Shown here in pieces: positions 7,386 to 13,764 of a stretch of 13,764 nucleotides of DNA. Source of the DNA: Pseudomonadota bacterium (GTDB lineage Bacteria > Pseudomonadota > Alphaproteobacteria > Rhizobiales > Xanthobacteraceae); assembly GCA_023387555.1 (NCBI GenBank), contig JAEWHY010000471.1, positions 1 through 13,764 of the forward strand, in the 5' to 3' direction. A program made the translations under genes and the position numbers. The first letter of the stretch is position 1, and the number at the start of each line of letters is the position of its first letter. The notes under the pieces were generated by a model, which searched no databases, was not told where the DNA came from, and saw nothing but the letters and a program-made list of their open reading frames with translations.

Positions 7386-9119
7386 ATGACGACCGGTTGG
7401 CACAGAGAAACCTTCCTGAGGCGCGATCTGCGCGAGAGCACCTGGCAACGGGGCCTCGGCGGCGTGCTTGATTATGCCTGCGCGACCGACACGCGTGCGA
7501 TTGTCGTCCTGCTGATCCTGTCGCTGCTCGCCTTCCTGCCCGGCCAGTCGAAAATCCCGCCGATCGACCGGGACGAGGCGCGCTTCGCGCAGACAACCAA
7601 GCAGATGGTGCAGGCCGGCGACCCTGTCGACATCCGCTTTCAAAACGACGTCCAGAGCAAGGTCCCGGTCGGCATCTACTGGTTGCAGGCCGCCGCGCTC
7701 CACACCGCGGAATTCATTTCGACACGAGAGCTCGACACCCGAATCTATGTCTATCGCATTCCTTCGGTGATCGGGGCCGTGGGGGCGGTGATCGCCACCT
7801 TCTGGGTCGCCACGATGTTCGTGAGCCGTCGCGCGGCGATTCTCGCAGGCGTGATGATGGCATCATCGATCCTGCTCGGCATCGAGGCCCGGCTCGCGAC
7901 CCCCGATGCGATGCTGTTGTTCATGTCGCTGCTGTGCATGGGTGTGCTGGCGCGGGTCTATCTCCCGCCGCCGGACGGTGCGCTGCTCCATCCGGCGCTG
8001 CCATTCGTTTTCTGGACCGCGCTGGCGGCCGGCGTCTTGCTGAAGGGACCCACGATCCTCGTCCTGGTCGGGCTGCCGGTCATCACCTTGATCGTGATCC
8101 ACCGCTCGGCGTCGTGGCTGAAGCCGTTGCGTCCGCTGGTCGGGCTTGCGCTGCTCCTGCTGCTGACGGTGCCGTGGTTCGTGGCCATCGGCCTGCGCAA
8201 TGGCAGCGGCTTCTTCTCCGATGCGATCCTGCGGGACATCCTGCCGCGACTCTACAGCGGCTTCGAAGGTCACGGCCGGCCACCGGGATATTATTTCGTT
8301 CTGTTCTTCCTCATGTTCTGGCCGGCCTCGCTGGTCACAGGTCTCGCCGTGCCAGGCGTGTGGCGCGAGCGCTGGAACACCCCGGTGACATTCCTGCTGG
8401 CCTGGCTGGTTCCGACCTGGATCCTGCTGGAGCTGATTGTCACCAAGCGCGCCTATTACGTGCTGCCGCTGTATCCGGCGATCGCCATCCTGCTCACTCG
8501 CGCGATCGAGACCGGGCAGATGTCGTCGAAGCGCTGGATCGAATATGGCACCTTCTGGTGGTTCGCGGTTCCGGTGGTGATTTTCGTCGGATCGCTGGTC
8601 CTGCTCCTGGGCTACGAAGGTGAACTCGGATGGCAGGCTTGGCCTTTCCTCGCCGCCGCCATGGTGTTCGGCTTCCGCGCATGGTGGCTCTACGACGTCG
8701 ATGGCGTCGAACGCTCGCTGCTTCGCGCCGCGCTCACAACGGTGCTGCTCTCGATCGCGGTCTATTGGTCGGTCATTCCCTCGCTCGGTGCGGCCTTTCC
8801 GAGCGTTGCGATCCAGCGCAGCCTGCAGACCTCCGGCTGCGACGACATCAGCGTTGCCGCCGCCGGTTTCCACGAGCCGAGCCTCGTGTTCCTGACCGGC
8901 ACCGATACGGTTCTGACCACGGCCGCCGGCGCGGCGGATTTTCTCAGGCGCGGCCCATGCCGGCACGCTGTGGTCGAGCAGGGCCTTGATCGCGCCTTTG
9001 CACAGCGCGCGGAAGCGATCGGCCTGCGGTACGGGCAGGTGTCGCGTTTTCGAGGCTACAATCTTGGCACGCGCGACCGGGTGTCCTTCACGATCTACCG
9101 CTCGCGCCGGGGTCAGTAA
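7386..9119 (+). CDS. GT-C membrane glycosyltransferase, ArnT/PMT-like (GT39 family)
   Basis: A 577-residue polytopic inner-membrane protein that probably transfers a sugar from a polyprenyl-phosphate donor to an acceptor on the periplasmic side. I count about 13 hydrophobic segments (roughly 38-53, 128-146, 149-166, 172-190, 204-220, 222-238, 249-269, 300-324, 333-351, 357-371, 389-409, 416-432, 446-463), matching the ArnT topology. The first periplasmic loop has PPIDRDEARFAQ (58-69), where the acidic pair (Asp63, Glu64) corresponds to the catalytic acidic residue of GT-C enzymes. VTKRAYYVLPLYPA (352-365) resembles the K-x-x-x-Y-x-L-P stretch of ArnT. A soluble tail of about 110 residues follows. 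The acceptor cannot be read from sequence: lipid A, another glycolipid or a protein are all possible. It lies 45 bases after pbpC on the same strand and may be read through from it. No strong ribosome site precedes the ATG; a GTG at 7464 is an alternative start. Confidence 0.85.
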   Translation: MTTGWHRETFLRRDLRESTWQRGLGGVLDYACATDTRAIVVLLILSLLAFLPGQSKIPPIDRDEARFAQTTKQMVQAGDPVDIRFQNDVQSKVPVGIYWLQAAALHTAEFISTRELDTRIYVYRIPSVIGAVGAVIATFWVATMFVSRRAAILAGVMMASSILLGIEARLATPDAMLLFMSLLCMGVLARVYLPPPDGALLHPALPFVFWTALAAGVLLKGPTILVLVGLPVITLIVIHRSASWLKPLRPLVGLALLLLLTVPWFVAIGLRNGSGFFSDAILRDILPRLYSGFEGHGRPPGYYFVLFFLMFWPASLVTGLAVPGVWRERWNTPVTFLLAWLVPTWILLELIVTKRAYYVLPLYPAIAILLTRAIETGQMSSKRWIEYGTFWWFAVPVVIFVGSLVLLLGYEGELGWQAWPFLAAAMVFGFRAWWLYDVDGVERSLLRAALTTVLLSIAVYWSVIPSLGAAFPSVAIQRSLQTSGCDDISVAAAGFHEPSLVFLTGTDTVLTTAAGAADFLRRGPCRHAVVEQGLDRAFAQRAEAIGLRYGQVSRFRGYNLGTRDRVSFTIYRSRRGQ

Positions 9120-9127
9120 GCGGCGCG
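9103..9127. terminator. GC-rich stem-loop between convergent genes, possible bidirectional terminator
   Basis: CGCGCCG (9103-9109) and CGGCGCG (9121-9127) form a perfect 7-bp stem around an 11-base loop that contains the stop codon of the glycosyltransferase. The metC stop is 8 bases beyond on the other strand, so the stem lies just past the end of metC as well. There is no T run on either side, so factor-independent termination is doubtful. Confidence 0.3.
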
Positions 9128-9134
9128 CACCGGC

Positions 9135-10325
9135 TCAGCCGTTGGCGGCGTGAAGCGCGGCGAAGCCCCGCTCCAGGTCGGCGATCAGGTCGCGGGTGTC
9201 CTCAAGGCCGATATGAAAGCGCAGGCCGGGTCCGCCCGGTGCCCATTCCGTCGCGGTCCGGTATTCCTTGCAATCGAACAGGATCACGAGGCTTTCGTAA
9301 CCTCCCCAGGAAAAGCCCATGCCGAACAGTGCAAGAGCATCGCAGAAGGCGTAGAGCGCTTGTTCAGAGACCGGCTTGAGGATGATGCTGAACAGCCCGG
9401 ACGCTCCGGTAAAGTCGCGTTTCCAGATGGCATGACCCGGGTGCGAAGGCAGCGCCGGGTACAGGACCGAGAGCACCTCGGGACGCTGCTCGAACCAATG
9501 CGCGATCTCGAGTGCGGAACGCTGATGACGCTCGAGCCGCACCGAGAGCGTGCGCAGGCCGCGCTGCGCCAGATAGATGTCATCGGGACCGGCGCAGAGG
9601 CCATAGTTTCCGACGGTTTCGTTGAGCATCGGCCAGGTCGCCTCATTGGCCGAGACAGTCCCGAACATGATGTCGGAATGGCCGCCGATATATTTGGTGC
9701 CGGCCTGGATCGACAGGTCGACGCCATGATCGAACGCGCGGAAATAGAGTGGCGTTGCCCAGGTATTGTCCATCAGGACGAAGGCTCCGCGGGCATGCGC
9801 GACATTCGCCATCGCCGGGATGTCCTGCATCTCGAAGGATTGCGAGCCGGGTGCTTCCACGAACACCGCACGGGTGTTGGGCCTGAACAGGGTCGCGATG
9901 TCTGCACCGATCAGTGGATCGTAATAGCTGGTTTCCACTCCGAACCGCTTCAGGATCGAATCGGCGAAAATGCGTGTCGGGCGGTAGACGCTGTCGGTGA
10001 TCAGGAGATGATCGCCGGCCGACAGCACCGAAAGCAATGCGGTCGAGACCGCCGCTGCGCCGGAGGGCAGCAGCGCGACGCCGGCGCATTGCGGCCCCTC
10101 AAGTTCGCGCAGGGCGTTTTCCAGAGCTTCCGATGTCGGCGTGCCGCGGCGCCCGTACCGGTAGCGGCCGCGATGTGCCACCATGTCGGCGGCGGTCGGA
10201 TAGAGCAGGGTCGAGGCGTGATAAACCGGCGGATTGACGAAGCCGAAATAGTCGGTGGGGGTGCGGCCGCCGGTCACGAGGAGAGTGTCGGGCTTCAGGT
10301 CGGCGGGGTGTTTCGGTTTGCTCAT
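9135..10325 (-). CDS. metC: Cystathionine beta-lyase, PLP-dependent
   Basis: Cleaves cystathionine to homocysteine, pyruvate and ammonia in the transsulfuration route to methionine, in the cytoplasm. With the start at 10325 it has 396 residues, against 395 that I recall for E. coli MetC, and key positions nearly coincide. The PLP lysine is Lys211 in AGTKYIGGHSD; phosphate-binding Tyr57 and Arg59 lie in YRYGRRGTPT; Tyr114 is in DSVYRPTR; the substrate-site Trp340 is in FSWGGYESL, a motif that separates MetC from cystathionine gamma-synthase and gamma-lyase; Arg369 in LRFHIGLED should bind the substrate carboxylate. The frame stays open 36 codons upstream to 10433, but that extension has no homologous look and the AAGGA site supports 10325. 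It is convergent with the glycosyltransferase and divergent from aapJ. I recall metC also lying next to aap genes in Rhizobium leguminosarum. Confidence 0.95.
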   Translation of the reverse strand: MSKPKHPADLKPDTLLVTGGRTPTDYFGFVNPPVYHASTLLYPTAADMVAHRGRYRYGRRGTPTSEALENALRELEGPQCAGVALLPSGAAAVSTALLSVLSAGDHLLITDSVYRPTRIFADSILKRFGVETSYYDPLIGADIATLFRPNTRAVFVEAPGSQSFEMQDIPAMANVAHARGAFVLMDNTWATPLYFRAFDHGVDLSIQAGTKYIGGHSDIMFGTVSANEATWPMLNETVGNYGLCAGPDDIYLAQRGLRTLSVRLERHQRSALEIAHWFEQRPEVLSVLYPALPSHPGHAIWKRDFTGASGLFSIILKPVSEQALYAFCDALALFGMGFSWGGYESLVILFDCKEYRTATEWAPGGPGLRFHIGLEDTRDLIADLERGFAALHAANG

Positions 10326-10331
10326 GGACTG

Positions 10332-10336
10332 TCCTT
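10332..10336 (-). promoter_or_regulatory. Ribosome binding site of metC
   Basis: Read on the minus strand, AAGGA stands 6 bases before the ATG at 10325. It selects this start over the in-frame ATG at 10433, which would add 36 basic, low-complexity residues before the family N-terminus. Confidence 0.6.
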
Positions 10337-10406
10337 GGCCCGCGCGGGGTTCGTGCCCGGTATGGGCATTGCGTCGCAAGCGAATGCAGGCAAACCGGCG
10401 CGCGCC

Positions 10407-10445
10407 AGTCAAGCCCTTGACCTGTCTGTGCAATCGTTCTCAGAT
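10407..10445. promoter_or_regulatory. Candidate divergent promoters for metC and aapJ sharing a CTTGAC palindrome
   Basis: GTCAAG-CC-CTTGAC (10408-10421) is a symmetric inverted repeat with 6-base arms. Each arm reads CTTGAC outward, the common -35 core of alphaproteobacterial housekeeping promoters. On the plus strand TTGACC (10417-10422) is followed after 17 bases by TCAGAT (10440-10445), a weak -10. On the minus strand TTGACT (10412-10407) is followed after 18 bases by TGCATT (10388-10383), also weak. A second palindrome GGCGCGCGCC (10397-10406) adjoins on the metC side. The predicted aapJ leader would be about 150 bases and that of metC about 50. The rest of the 275-base gene-free stretch 10326-10600 shows only a small TGCCC/GGGCA hairpin (10354-10368), a CCGCCGGCGG palindrome (10574-10583) and no convincing small gene. 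Confidence 0.4.
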
Positions 10446-10589
10446 GGCGTCAATTGCGGGATCGGGCATAGCGGCTTGGGCTTTTGGACATCTGCGGCCT
10501 TTGGCGCGAGCGGGCAGGCTTGCGCCGGATGGTCTGTGTGCCGTAGGCCTTGAGTCAGCAAATCTTATCGTCACCGCCGGCGGAGTATT

Positions 10590-10594
10590 GGGGA
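10590..10594 (+). promoter_or_regulatory. Ribosome binding site of aapJ
   Basis: GGGGA stands 6 bases before the ATG at 10601. An in-frame TTG at 10550 would put 17 polar residues in front of the signal peptide, so the ATG at 10601 is preferred. Confidence 0.6.
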
Positions 10595-10600
10595 CACAAC

Positions 10601-11617
10601 ATGAAGCGCAGCCTTTTGACTTTTGCCCTCGCAGCCGTGGTGGGTCTTGCGGGGTCCGCCGTTGAAGCGCAGACCCTGAAGCAGGTGCAGCAACGCGGCG
10701 TTCTCAATTGCGGCGCCAACGGCAATCTCGCCGGCTTCGGCCTACCGGACGCGCAGGGCAACTGGACCGGGTTCGACGTCGATTATTGCCGCGCGATTGC
10801 CGCCGCGATTTTTAACGATCCGACCAAGGTCAAGTTCGTCCCGCTGACCGCAAAGGATCGCTTCACCGCCCTGCAGTCGGGCGAAATCGACGTGCTGATC
10901 CGCAACACCACCTGGACCTCGTCGCGCGACACCACCAATGGCCTGAACTTCACCGGCGTCAATTACTATGACGGCCAGGGCTTCATGGTGCGCAAGGCGC
11001 TGAAGGTGAATTCGGCGCTCGAACTGAACGATGCCGCCGTCTGCGTCCAGCAGGGCACCACGACCGAACTCAATCTCGCGGATTTCTTCCGCACCAATAA
11101 CATGAAGCTGAAGACCGTGACCTTCGCCACCTCCGACGAGGCGGTGAAGGCTTACGACGCGGGACGCTGCGACGCCTACACGACCGACGCCTCCGCCCTT
11201 TACTCGGAGCGGCTGCGCACCGCGTCGCCCGACGATCACGTTGTGCTGCCCGACATCATCTCCAAGGAGCCGCTCGGACCGTCGGTCCGCCATGGCGACG
11301 ACCAGTGGTTCGATATCGTGCGCTGGGTAAACTTCTGGCTGCTCAATGCCGAGGAACTCGGCGTGACCTCTGCCAATGTCGACGCCCAGATGAAGTCCGA
11401 CAACCCGGATATCCGCCGCATGCTCGGAGTCGAAGGCAAGTTCGGCGAGGCATTCGGGCTGCCAAACGACTTCGGCGTCCGCATCATCAAGAATGTCGGG
11501 AATTACGGCGAGATTTTCGAGCGTAATCTCGGACAGGGCTCCCGACTGAAGATTTCGCGTGGCCTGAACGCGCTGTGGACCAAGGGCGGCCTGCAATACG
11601 CTCCGCCCGTTCGCTGA
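10601..11617 (+). CDS. aapJ: General L-amino acid ABC transporter, periplasmic binding protein AapJ
   Basis: The solute receptor of a polar amino acid ABC importer with broad L-amino acid specificity in rhizobia. It is 338 residues. The signal peptide covers residues 1-23 (two early basic residues, hydrophobic core LLTFALAAVVGLAG, cleavage after VEA). The family 3 solute-binding signature is seen in GFDVDYCRAIAAAI (57-70), followed by FVPLTAKDRFTALQSGEIDVLIRN in the first lobe and TSDEAVKAYDAGRCDAYTTD in the second. The length exceeds the roughly 240-residue core of HisJ-type proteins, and the C-terminal part after about 260 fits the AapJ/BztA subgroup. The mature chain has four cysteines (37, 63, 148, 190), which could form disulfides. 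It is the first gene of the operon, 18 bases ahead of aapQ, and diverges from metC. The related glutamate/glutamine receptor BztA is the main alternative name, but the neighbours fit Aap. Confidence 0.95.
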   Translation: MKRSLLTFALAAVVGLAGSAVEAQTLKQVQQRGVLNCGANGNLAGFGLPDAQGNWTGFDVDYCRAIAAAIFNDPTKVKFVPLTAKDRFTALQSGEIDVLIRNTTWTSSRDTTNGLNFTGVNYYDGQGFMVRKALKVNSALELNDAAVCVQQGTTTELNLADFFRTNNMKLKTVTFATSDEAVKAYDAGRCDAYTTDASALYSERLRTASPDDHVVLPDIISKEPLGPSVRHGDDQWFDIVRWVNFWLLNAEELGVTSANVDAQMKSDNPDIRRMLGVEGKFGEAFGLPNDFGVRIIKNVGNYGEIFERNLGQGSRLKISRGLNALWTKGGLQYAPPVR

Positions 11618-11626
11618 CCGGGGCGG
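11603..11626 (+). other. Stem-loop at the aapJ/aapQ junction
   Basis: CCGCCC (11603-11608) pairs perfectly with GGGCGG (11621-11626) around a 12-base loop holding the aapJ stop codon. No T run follows. Stem-loops after a binding-protein gene often stabilise its transcript and raise its yield over the permease genes. The right arm also overlaps the only G-rich stretch ahead of aapQ. Function here is inferred from position. Confidence 0.35.
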
Positions 11627-11635
11627 CAGCGCGTG

Positions 11636-12811
11636 ATGGCGCAGGCCGCGCCCCCGAAGATATCTCCGCTCTATGATCCGCGCTGGCGCAGCATCGCCTA
11701 TCAGGTGCTGCTCTGCGCGGTCATTGTATGGCTCGGCTATAGTGCGATCACCAACGCGGCCGAGAATCTTGCGCGTGCGCGCATCGCTTCCGGATTCGAC
11801 TTCTGGAATTCGACCGCCGGCTTCGACATCAGCCAGCACCTGATCCCGTATACGACCCAATCGACCTACGGCCGCGCTTTCTGGGTCGGGCTGCTGAACA
11901 CGCTGCTGGTGTCGTTCCTCGGGATCATTTTCGCGACCATCATCGGCTTCGTCATCGGCGTCCTGCAGCTATCGAAGAACGTCCTCGTCGCGAAGCTGGC
12001 GGCCGGCTATGTCGAGCTGATCCGCAACCTGCCGCTGCTGCTGCAATTGCTGTTCTGGTACAATGCCGTGCTGAAGGCATTGCCGGTGCTGCGCGACAGC
12101 ATTTCGATTCCCGGCGGCATGTTTCTGAACAATCGCGGGCTGTTCCTGCCGAAGCCGGTGTTCGCACCGGGCTTCGAGGCGGTTCCGATCGCTTTCGTCC
12201 TGGGCATCGCCGGTGCCATCGGGTTTCGAGTCTGGGCGCGGCGGCGGCAGGACCGCACAGGCCGGCAGGCCCCGGTCTTCTCCGTCGCATTGCTGCTGAT
12301 CCTTGGCCTGCCGCTGGCGGCGCTGGCCCTGACCGGCTTCCCGGTGAGTTTCGATTTTCCGGAAATGGGGCGCTTCAACATCCGCGGCGGCATCGAGATC
12401 CTGCCCGAATTCGCCGCACTGCTGTTCGGCCTGTCGATCTACACCGCGGCCTTCATCGCCGAGGTGGTGCGCGCCGGCATCCTCTCGGTCTCGCATGGCC
12501 AGACCGAAGCGGCCTATTCTCTCGGGCTGCGGCCGGGGCCAACCTTGCGGCTGGTCGTGATCCCGCAGGCGATGCGGGTGATCGTGCCGCCGCTCACCAA
12601 CCAGTTTCTGAACCTGACCAAGAACTCGACGCTCGCGGTCGCAATCGGCTACCCGGATCTCGTGCAGATCTTCACCGGTACGGTGTTGAACCAGACCGGA
12701 CAGGCGGTCGAGGTGGTGGCCATCACCATGGCGGTCTATCTCACCATCAGCCTCGTCACTTCGGGGCTGATGAATCTCTACAACCGGCGCATCGCGCTGG
12801 TGGAGCGATGA
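11636..12811 (+). CDS. aapQ: General L-amino acid ABC transporter, permease subunit AapQ
   Basis: One of two inner-membrane subunits that would form the translocation path of the Aap importer. It has 391 residues, far longer than the roughly 230 of HisQ/HisM, as expected for AapQ: an N-terminal membrane segment (about 20-40) and an extra region (about 155-250) with two more hydrophobic stretches (183-200, 214-233) interrupt the core. Core permease sequence is visible at 83-150 (FWVGLLNTLLVSFLGI, YVELIRNLPLLLQLLFWY) and 262-375. The EAA loop that docks on the ATPase is QTEAAYSLGLRPGPTLRLVV (289-308), with Gly297 conserved, followed by IPQAMRVIVPPLTNQFLNL. A GTG at 11633 directly before the ATG at 11636 could equally start it; the ribosome site is weak, so coupling to aapJ is likely. 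It overlaps or abuts aapM. Confidence 0.93.
   Translation: MAQAAPPKISPLYDPRWRSIAYQVLLCAVIVWLGYSAITNAAENLARARIASGFDFWNSTAGFDISQHLIPYTTQSTYGRAFWVGLLNTLLVSFLGIIFATIIGFVIGVLQLSKNVLVAKLAAGYVELIRNLPLLLQLLFWYNAVLKALPVLRDSISIPGGMFLNNRGLFLPKPVFAPGFEAVPIAFVLGIAGAIGFRVWARRRQDRTGRQAPVFSVALLLILGLPLAALALTGFPVSFDFPEMGRFNIRGGIEILPEFAALLFGLSIYTAAFIAEVVRAGILSVSHGQTEAAYSLGLRPGPTLRLVVIPQAMRVIVPPLTNQFLNLTKNSTLAVAIGYPDLVQIFTGTVLNQTGQAVEVVAITMAVYLTISLVTSGLMNLYNRRIALVER
12802..12805 (+). promoter_or_regulatory. Ribosome binding site deciding the aapM start
   Basis: GGAG in the last aapQ codons is only 2 bases before the ATG at 12808, which overlaps the aapQ stop as ATGA, but 8 bases before the in-frame ATG at 12814. 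Spacing favours 12814; the overlap would favour 12808. The difference is two residues. Confidence 0.45.
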
Positions 12812-12813
12812 CC

Positions 12814-13764
12814 ATGGGCGTGCAGTCGTTCGTCCGCTCCGAACCGGTTCCTGCGATGCCGCCGCCTTCGCGGGGTCGCGGGCTGCTCGGCTGGCTGCGC
12901 GAGCATCTGTTCTCCGGTCCGCTCAATATCATCCTGACGCTGCTGTCGCTGCTGCTGCTGTGGTGGATCATCCCGCCGCTGCTGAACTTCCTGATTTTCG
13001 ATGCGACCTGGTCCGGCGACGACCGCGCGGCGTGCATCGCGACGCCGGAGCGGCCACGCGTCGGCGCCTGCTGGGCCTTCGTGATCGAGCGCATCAACTT
13101 CTTCGTCTACGGCTTCTATCCGATCAACGAGCGCTGGCGCGTCGACACGTTCTTCGCGCTGCTTGCGGTCGGCATCGTCTGGCTGCTCGCGTCATGGGCG
13201 CCGAACAAGCGCGCCGCCGCGGTCTACTTCTTCCTGGTCTTGCCGGTCCTGTCGGTGATGCTGCTGCTCGGCTTCGCGCCGCTCGGGCTCACTTATGTGC
13301 CGACCAGCCTGTGGGGCGGCATCCTCGTGACGGTCGTGGTGTCGGCGGTCGGCATCGTGTTTTCGCTGCCGCTCGGCGTCATTCTCGCGCTCGGGCGCCG
13401 TTCGACCATGCCGGCGGTGCGGCTGCTCTCGATCATCTTCATCGAATTCGTGCGCGGCGTGCCGCTGATCACCGTCCTGTTCATGGCAAGCGTGATGCTG
13501 CCGCTGTTCGTTCCGGAATCCTGGTCGCCGGACAAGCTGTTGCGGGCGCTGATCGGGGTGGCGCTGTTCGCCGCCGCCTATATGGCGGAGGTGGTCCGGG
13601 CCGGGCTGCAGGCGATCCCGCGCGGACAATATGAGGGCGCGCAGGCGCTCGGGCTGAGCTACTGGCGGATGATGGGCCTGATCATCCTGCCGCAGGCGCT
13701 CCGCATCACCATCCCGAATATCGTCAACAGCAATATCGCGCTGTTCAAGGACACGACGCTGGTG
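12814..13764 (+). CDS. aapM: General L-amino acid ABC transporter, permease subunit AapM (3' end beyond window)
   Basis: The second membrane subunit of the Aap importer; 317 codons are present and the frame is open to the right edge, so the gene is cut by the window and not broken. Like AapQ it is longer than HisM-type permeases, with extra N-terminal membrane segments (about 38-62, 113-127, 137-160) and a periplasmic-looking stretch with Cys74 and Cys86 before the core. The core begins near 165 (SLWGGILVTVVVSAVGIVFS), continues with FIEFVRGVPLITVLF (209-223), and reaches the EAA loop at 273-294: YEGAQALGLSYWRMMGL then IILPQALRITIPNIVNSN. Family length suggests about 65 more residues. The gene start overlaps or closely follows aapQ, so translation is probably coupled. 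The ATPase gene aapP is expected next, outside this window. A start at 12808 is possible. Confidence 0.93.
   Translation, partial: MGVQSFVRSEPVPAMPPPSRGRGLLGWLREHLFSGPLNIILTLLSLLLLWWIIPPLLNFLIFDATWSGDDRAACIATPERPRVGACWAFVIERINFFVYGFYPINERWRVDTFFALLAVGIVWLLASWAPNKRAAAVYFFLVLPVLSVMLLLGFAPLGLTYVPTSLWGGILVTVVVSAVGIVFSLPLGVILALGRRSTMPAVRLLSIIFIEFVRGVPLITVLFMASVMLPLFVPESWSPDKLLRALIGVALFAAAYMAEVVRAGLQAIPRGQYEGAQALGLSYWRMMGLIILPQALRITIPNIVNSNIALFKDTTLV

Noticed and set aside
6297..7703. Long minus-strand open frame (468 codons) opposite pbpC and the glycosyltransferase start
   Set aside because: Arg/Asp/Gln-rich translation typical of an antisense shadow; it crosses two real genes and has no ribosome site or family motif.
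7863..8966. Minus-strand open frame (367 codons) opposite the glycosyltransferase
   Set aside because: The hydrophilic, Gln/Arg/Glu-rich product is the antisense image of a membrane protein; no motif supports it.
10326..10420. SAM-II riboswitch upstream of metC
   Set aside because: This riboswitch occurs ahead of methionine genes in alphaproteobacteria, but the minus-strand leader lacks its conserved pseudoknot sequence; only a 5-bp TGCCC/GGGCA hairpin and GC palindromes are seen.
10326..10433. N-terminal extension of MetC from the ATG at 10433
   Set aside because: The added 36 residues are basic and unlike the family; the ATG at 10325 has a ribosome site and gives the expected length.
9150..10553. 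Long plus-strand open frame (467 codons) opposite metC
   Set aside because: It mirrors metC in a GC-rich region with few stops, has no recognisable domain, and metC on the other strand has every catalytic residue.
10362..10553. Possible 63-residue small protein starting at ATG 10362 in the metC/aapJ gap
   Set aside because: No ribosome site, no domain or membrane segment, and it is only the tail of the shadow frame that runs opposite metC.
10443..10665. Possible leader peptide starting at ATG 10443 and running into aapJ
   Set aside because: No ribosome site, and the frame reads into the aapJ signal peptide region in another phase without regulatory residue runs.
10742..11860. Minus-strand open frame (372 codons) opposite aapJ and aapQ
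   Set aside because: Covers two well-supported transporter genes and shows no family signature.

Overview
The window looks like chromosomal DNA of an alphaproteobacterium of the order Hyphomicrobiales, most likely the Bradyrhizobium/Rhodopseudomonas/Afipia side. This is inferred from high and even GC content, the presence of an Aap-type general L-amino acid transporter next to metC, and the style of the proteins; no rRNA or marker gene confirms it. Coding density is high. I see no tRNA, rRNA, insertion sequence, phage gene, CRISPR array or compositional break.

Region 1 (49-9119, plus strand) is an envelope module. A 1743-residue bacterial alpha-2-macroglobulin with an intact thioester motif overlaps by 4 bases (ATGA) with pbpC, the class A penicillin-binding protein PBP1C. 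This is the known YfhM/PbpC pairing: periplasmic protease trap plus peptidoglycan repair enzyme. Forty-five bases later comes a 13-segment GT-C membrane glycosyltransferase of the ArnT/PMT (GT39) class, preceded by a possible hairpin over its start region.

Region 2 (9135-10325, minus strand) is metC, cystathionine beta-lyase, convergent with the glycosyltransferase across only 15 bases that carry part of a GC-rich stem-loop. Its upstream region (10326-10600, 275 bases) is shared with the divergent aap operon and holds a symmetric pair of CTTGAC boxes that could be back-to-back -35 elements.

Region 3 (10601-13764, plus strand) is aapJ, aapQ and the first 317 codons of aapM: periplasmic binding protein and two permease subunits of the general L-amino acid ABC transporter. 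A stem-loop spans the end of aapJ. aapM runs off the right edge, and the ATPase gene aapP would be expected beyond it.

Every gene here belongs to a recognised family, and I do not see a convincing undescribed system. The points most worth checking are the helical-repeat N-terminal extension and non-lipoprotein signal of the macroglobulin, the divergent metC/aapJ control region, and the hairpins at gene junctions.
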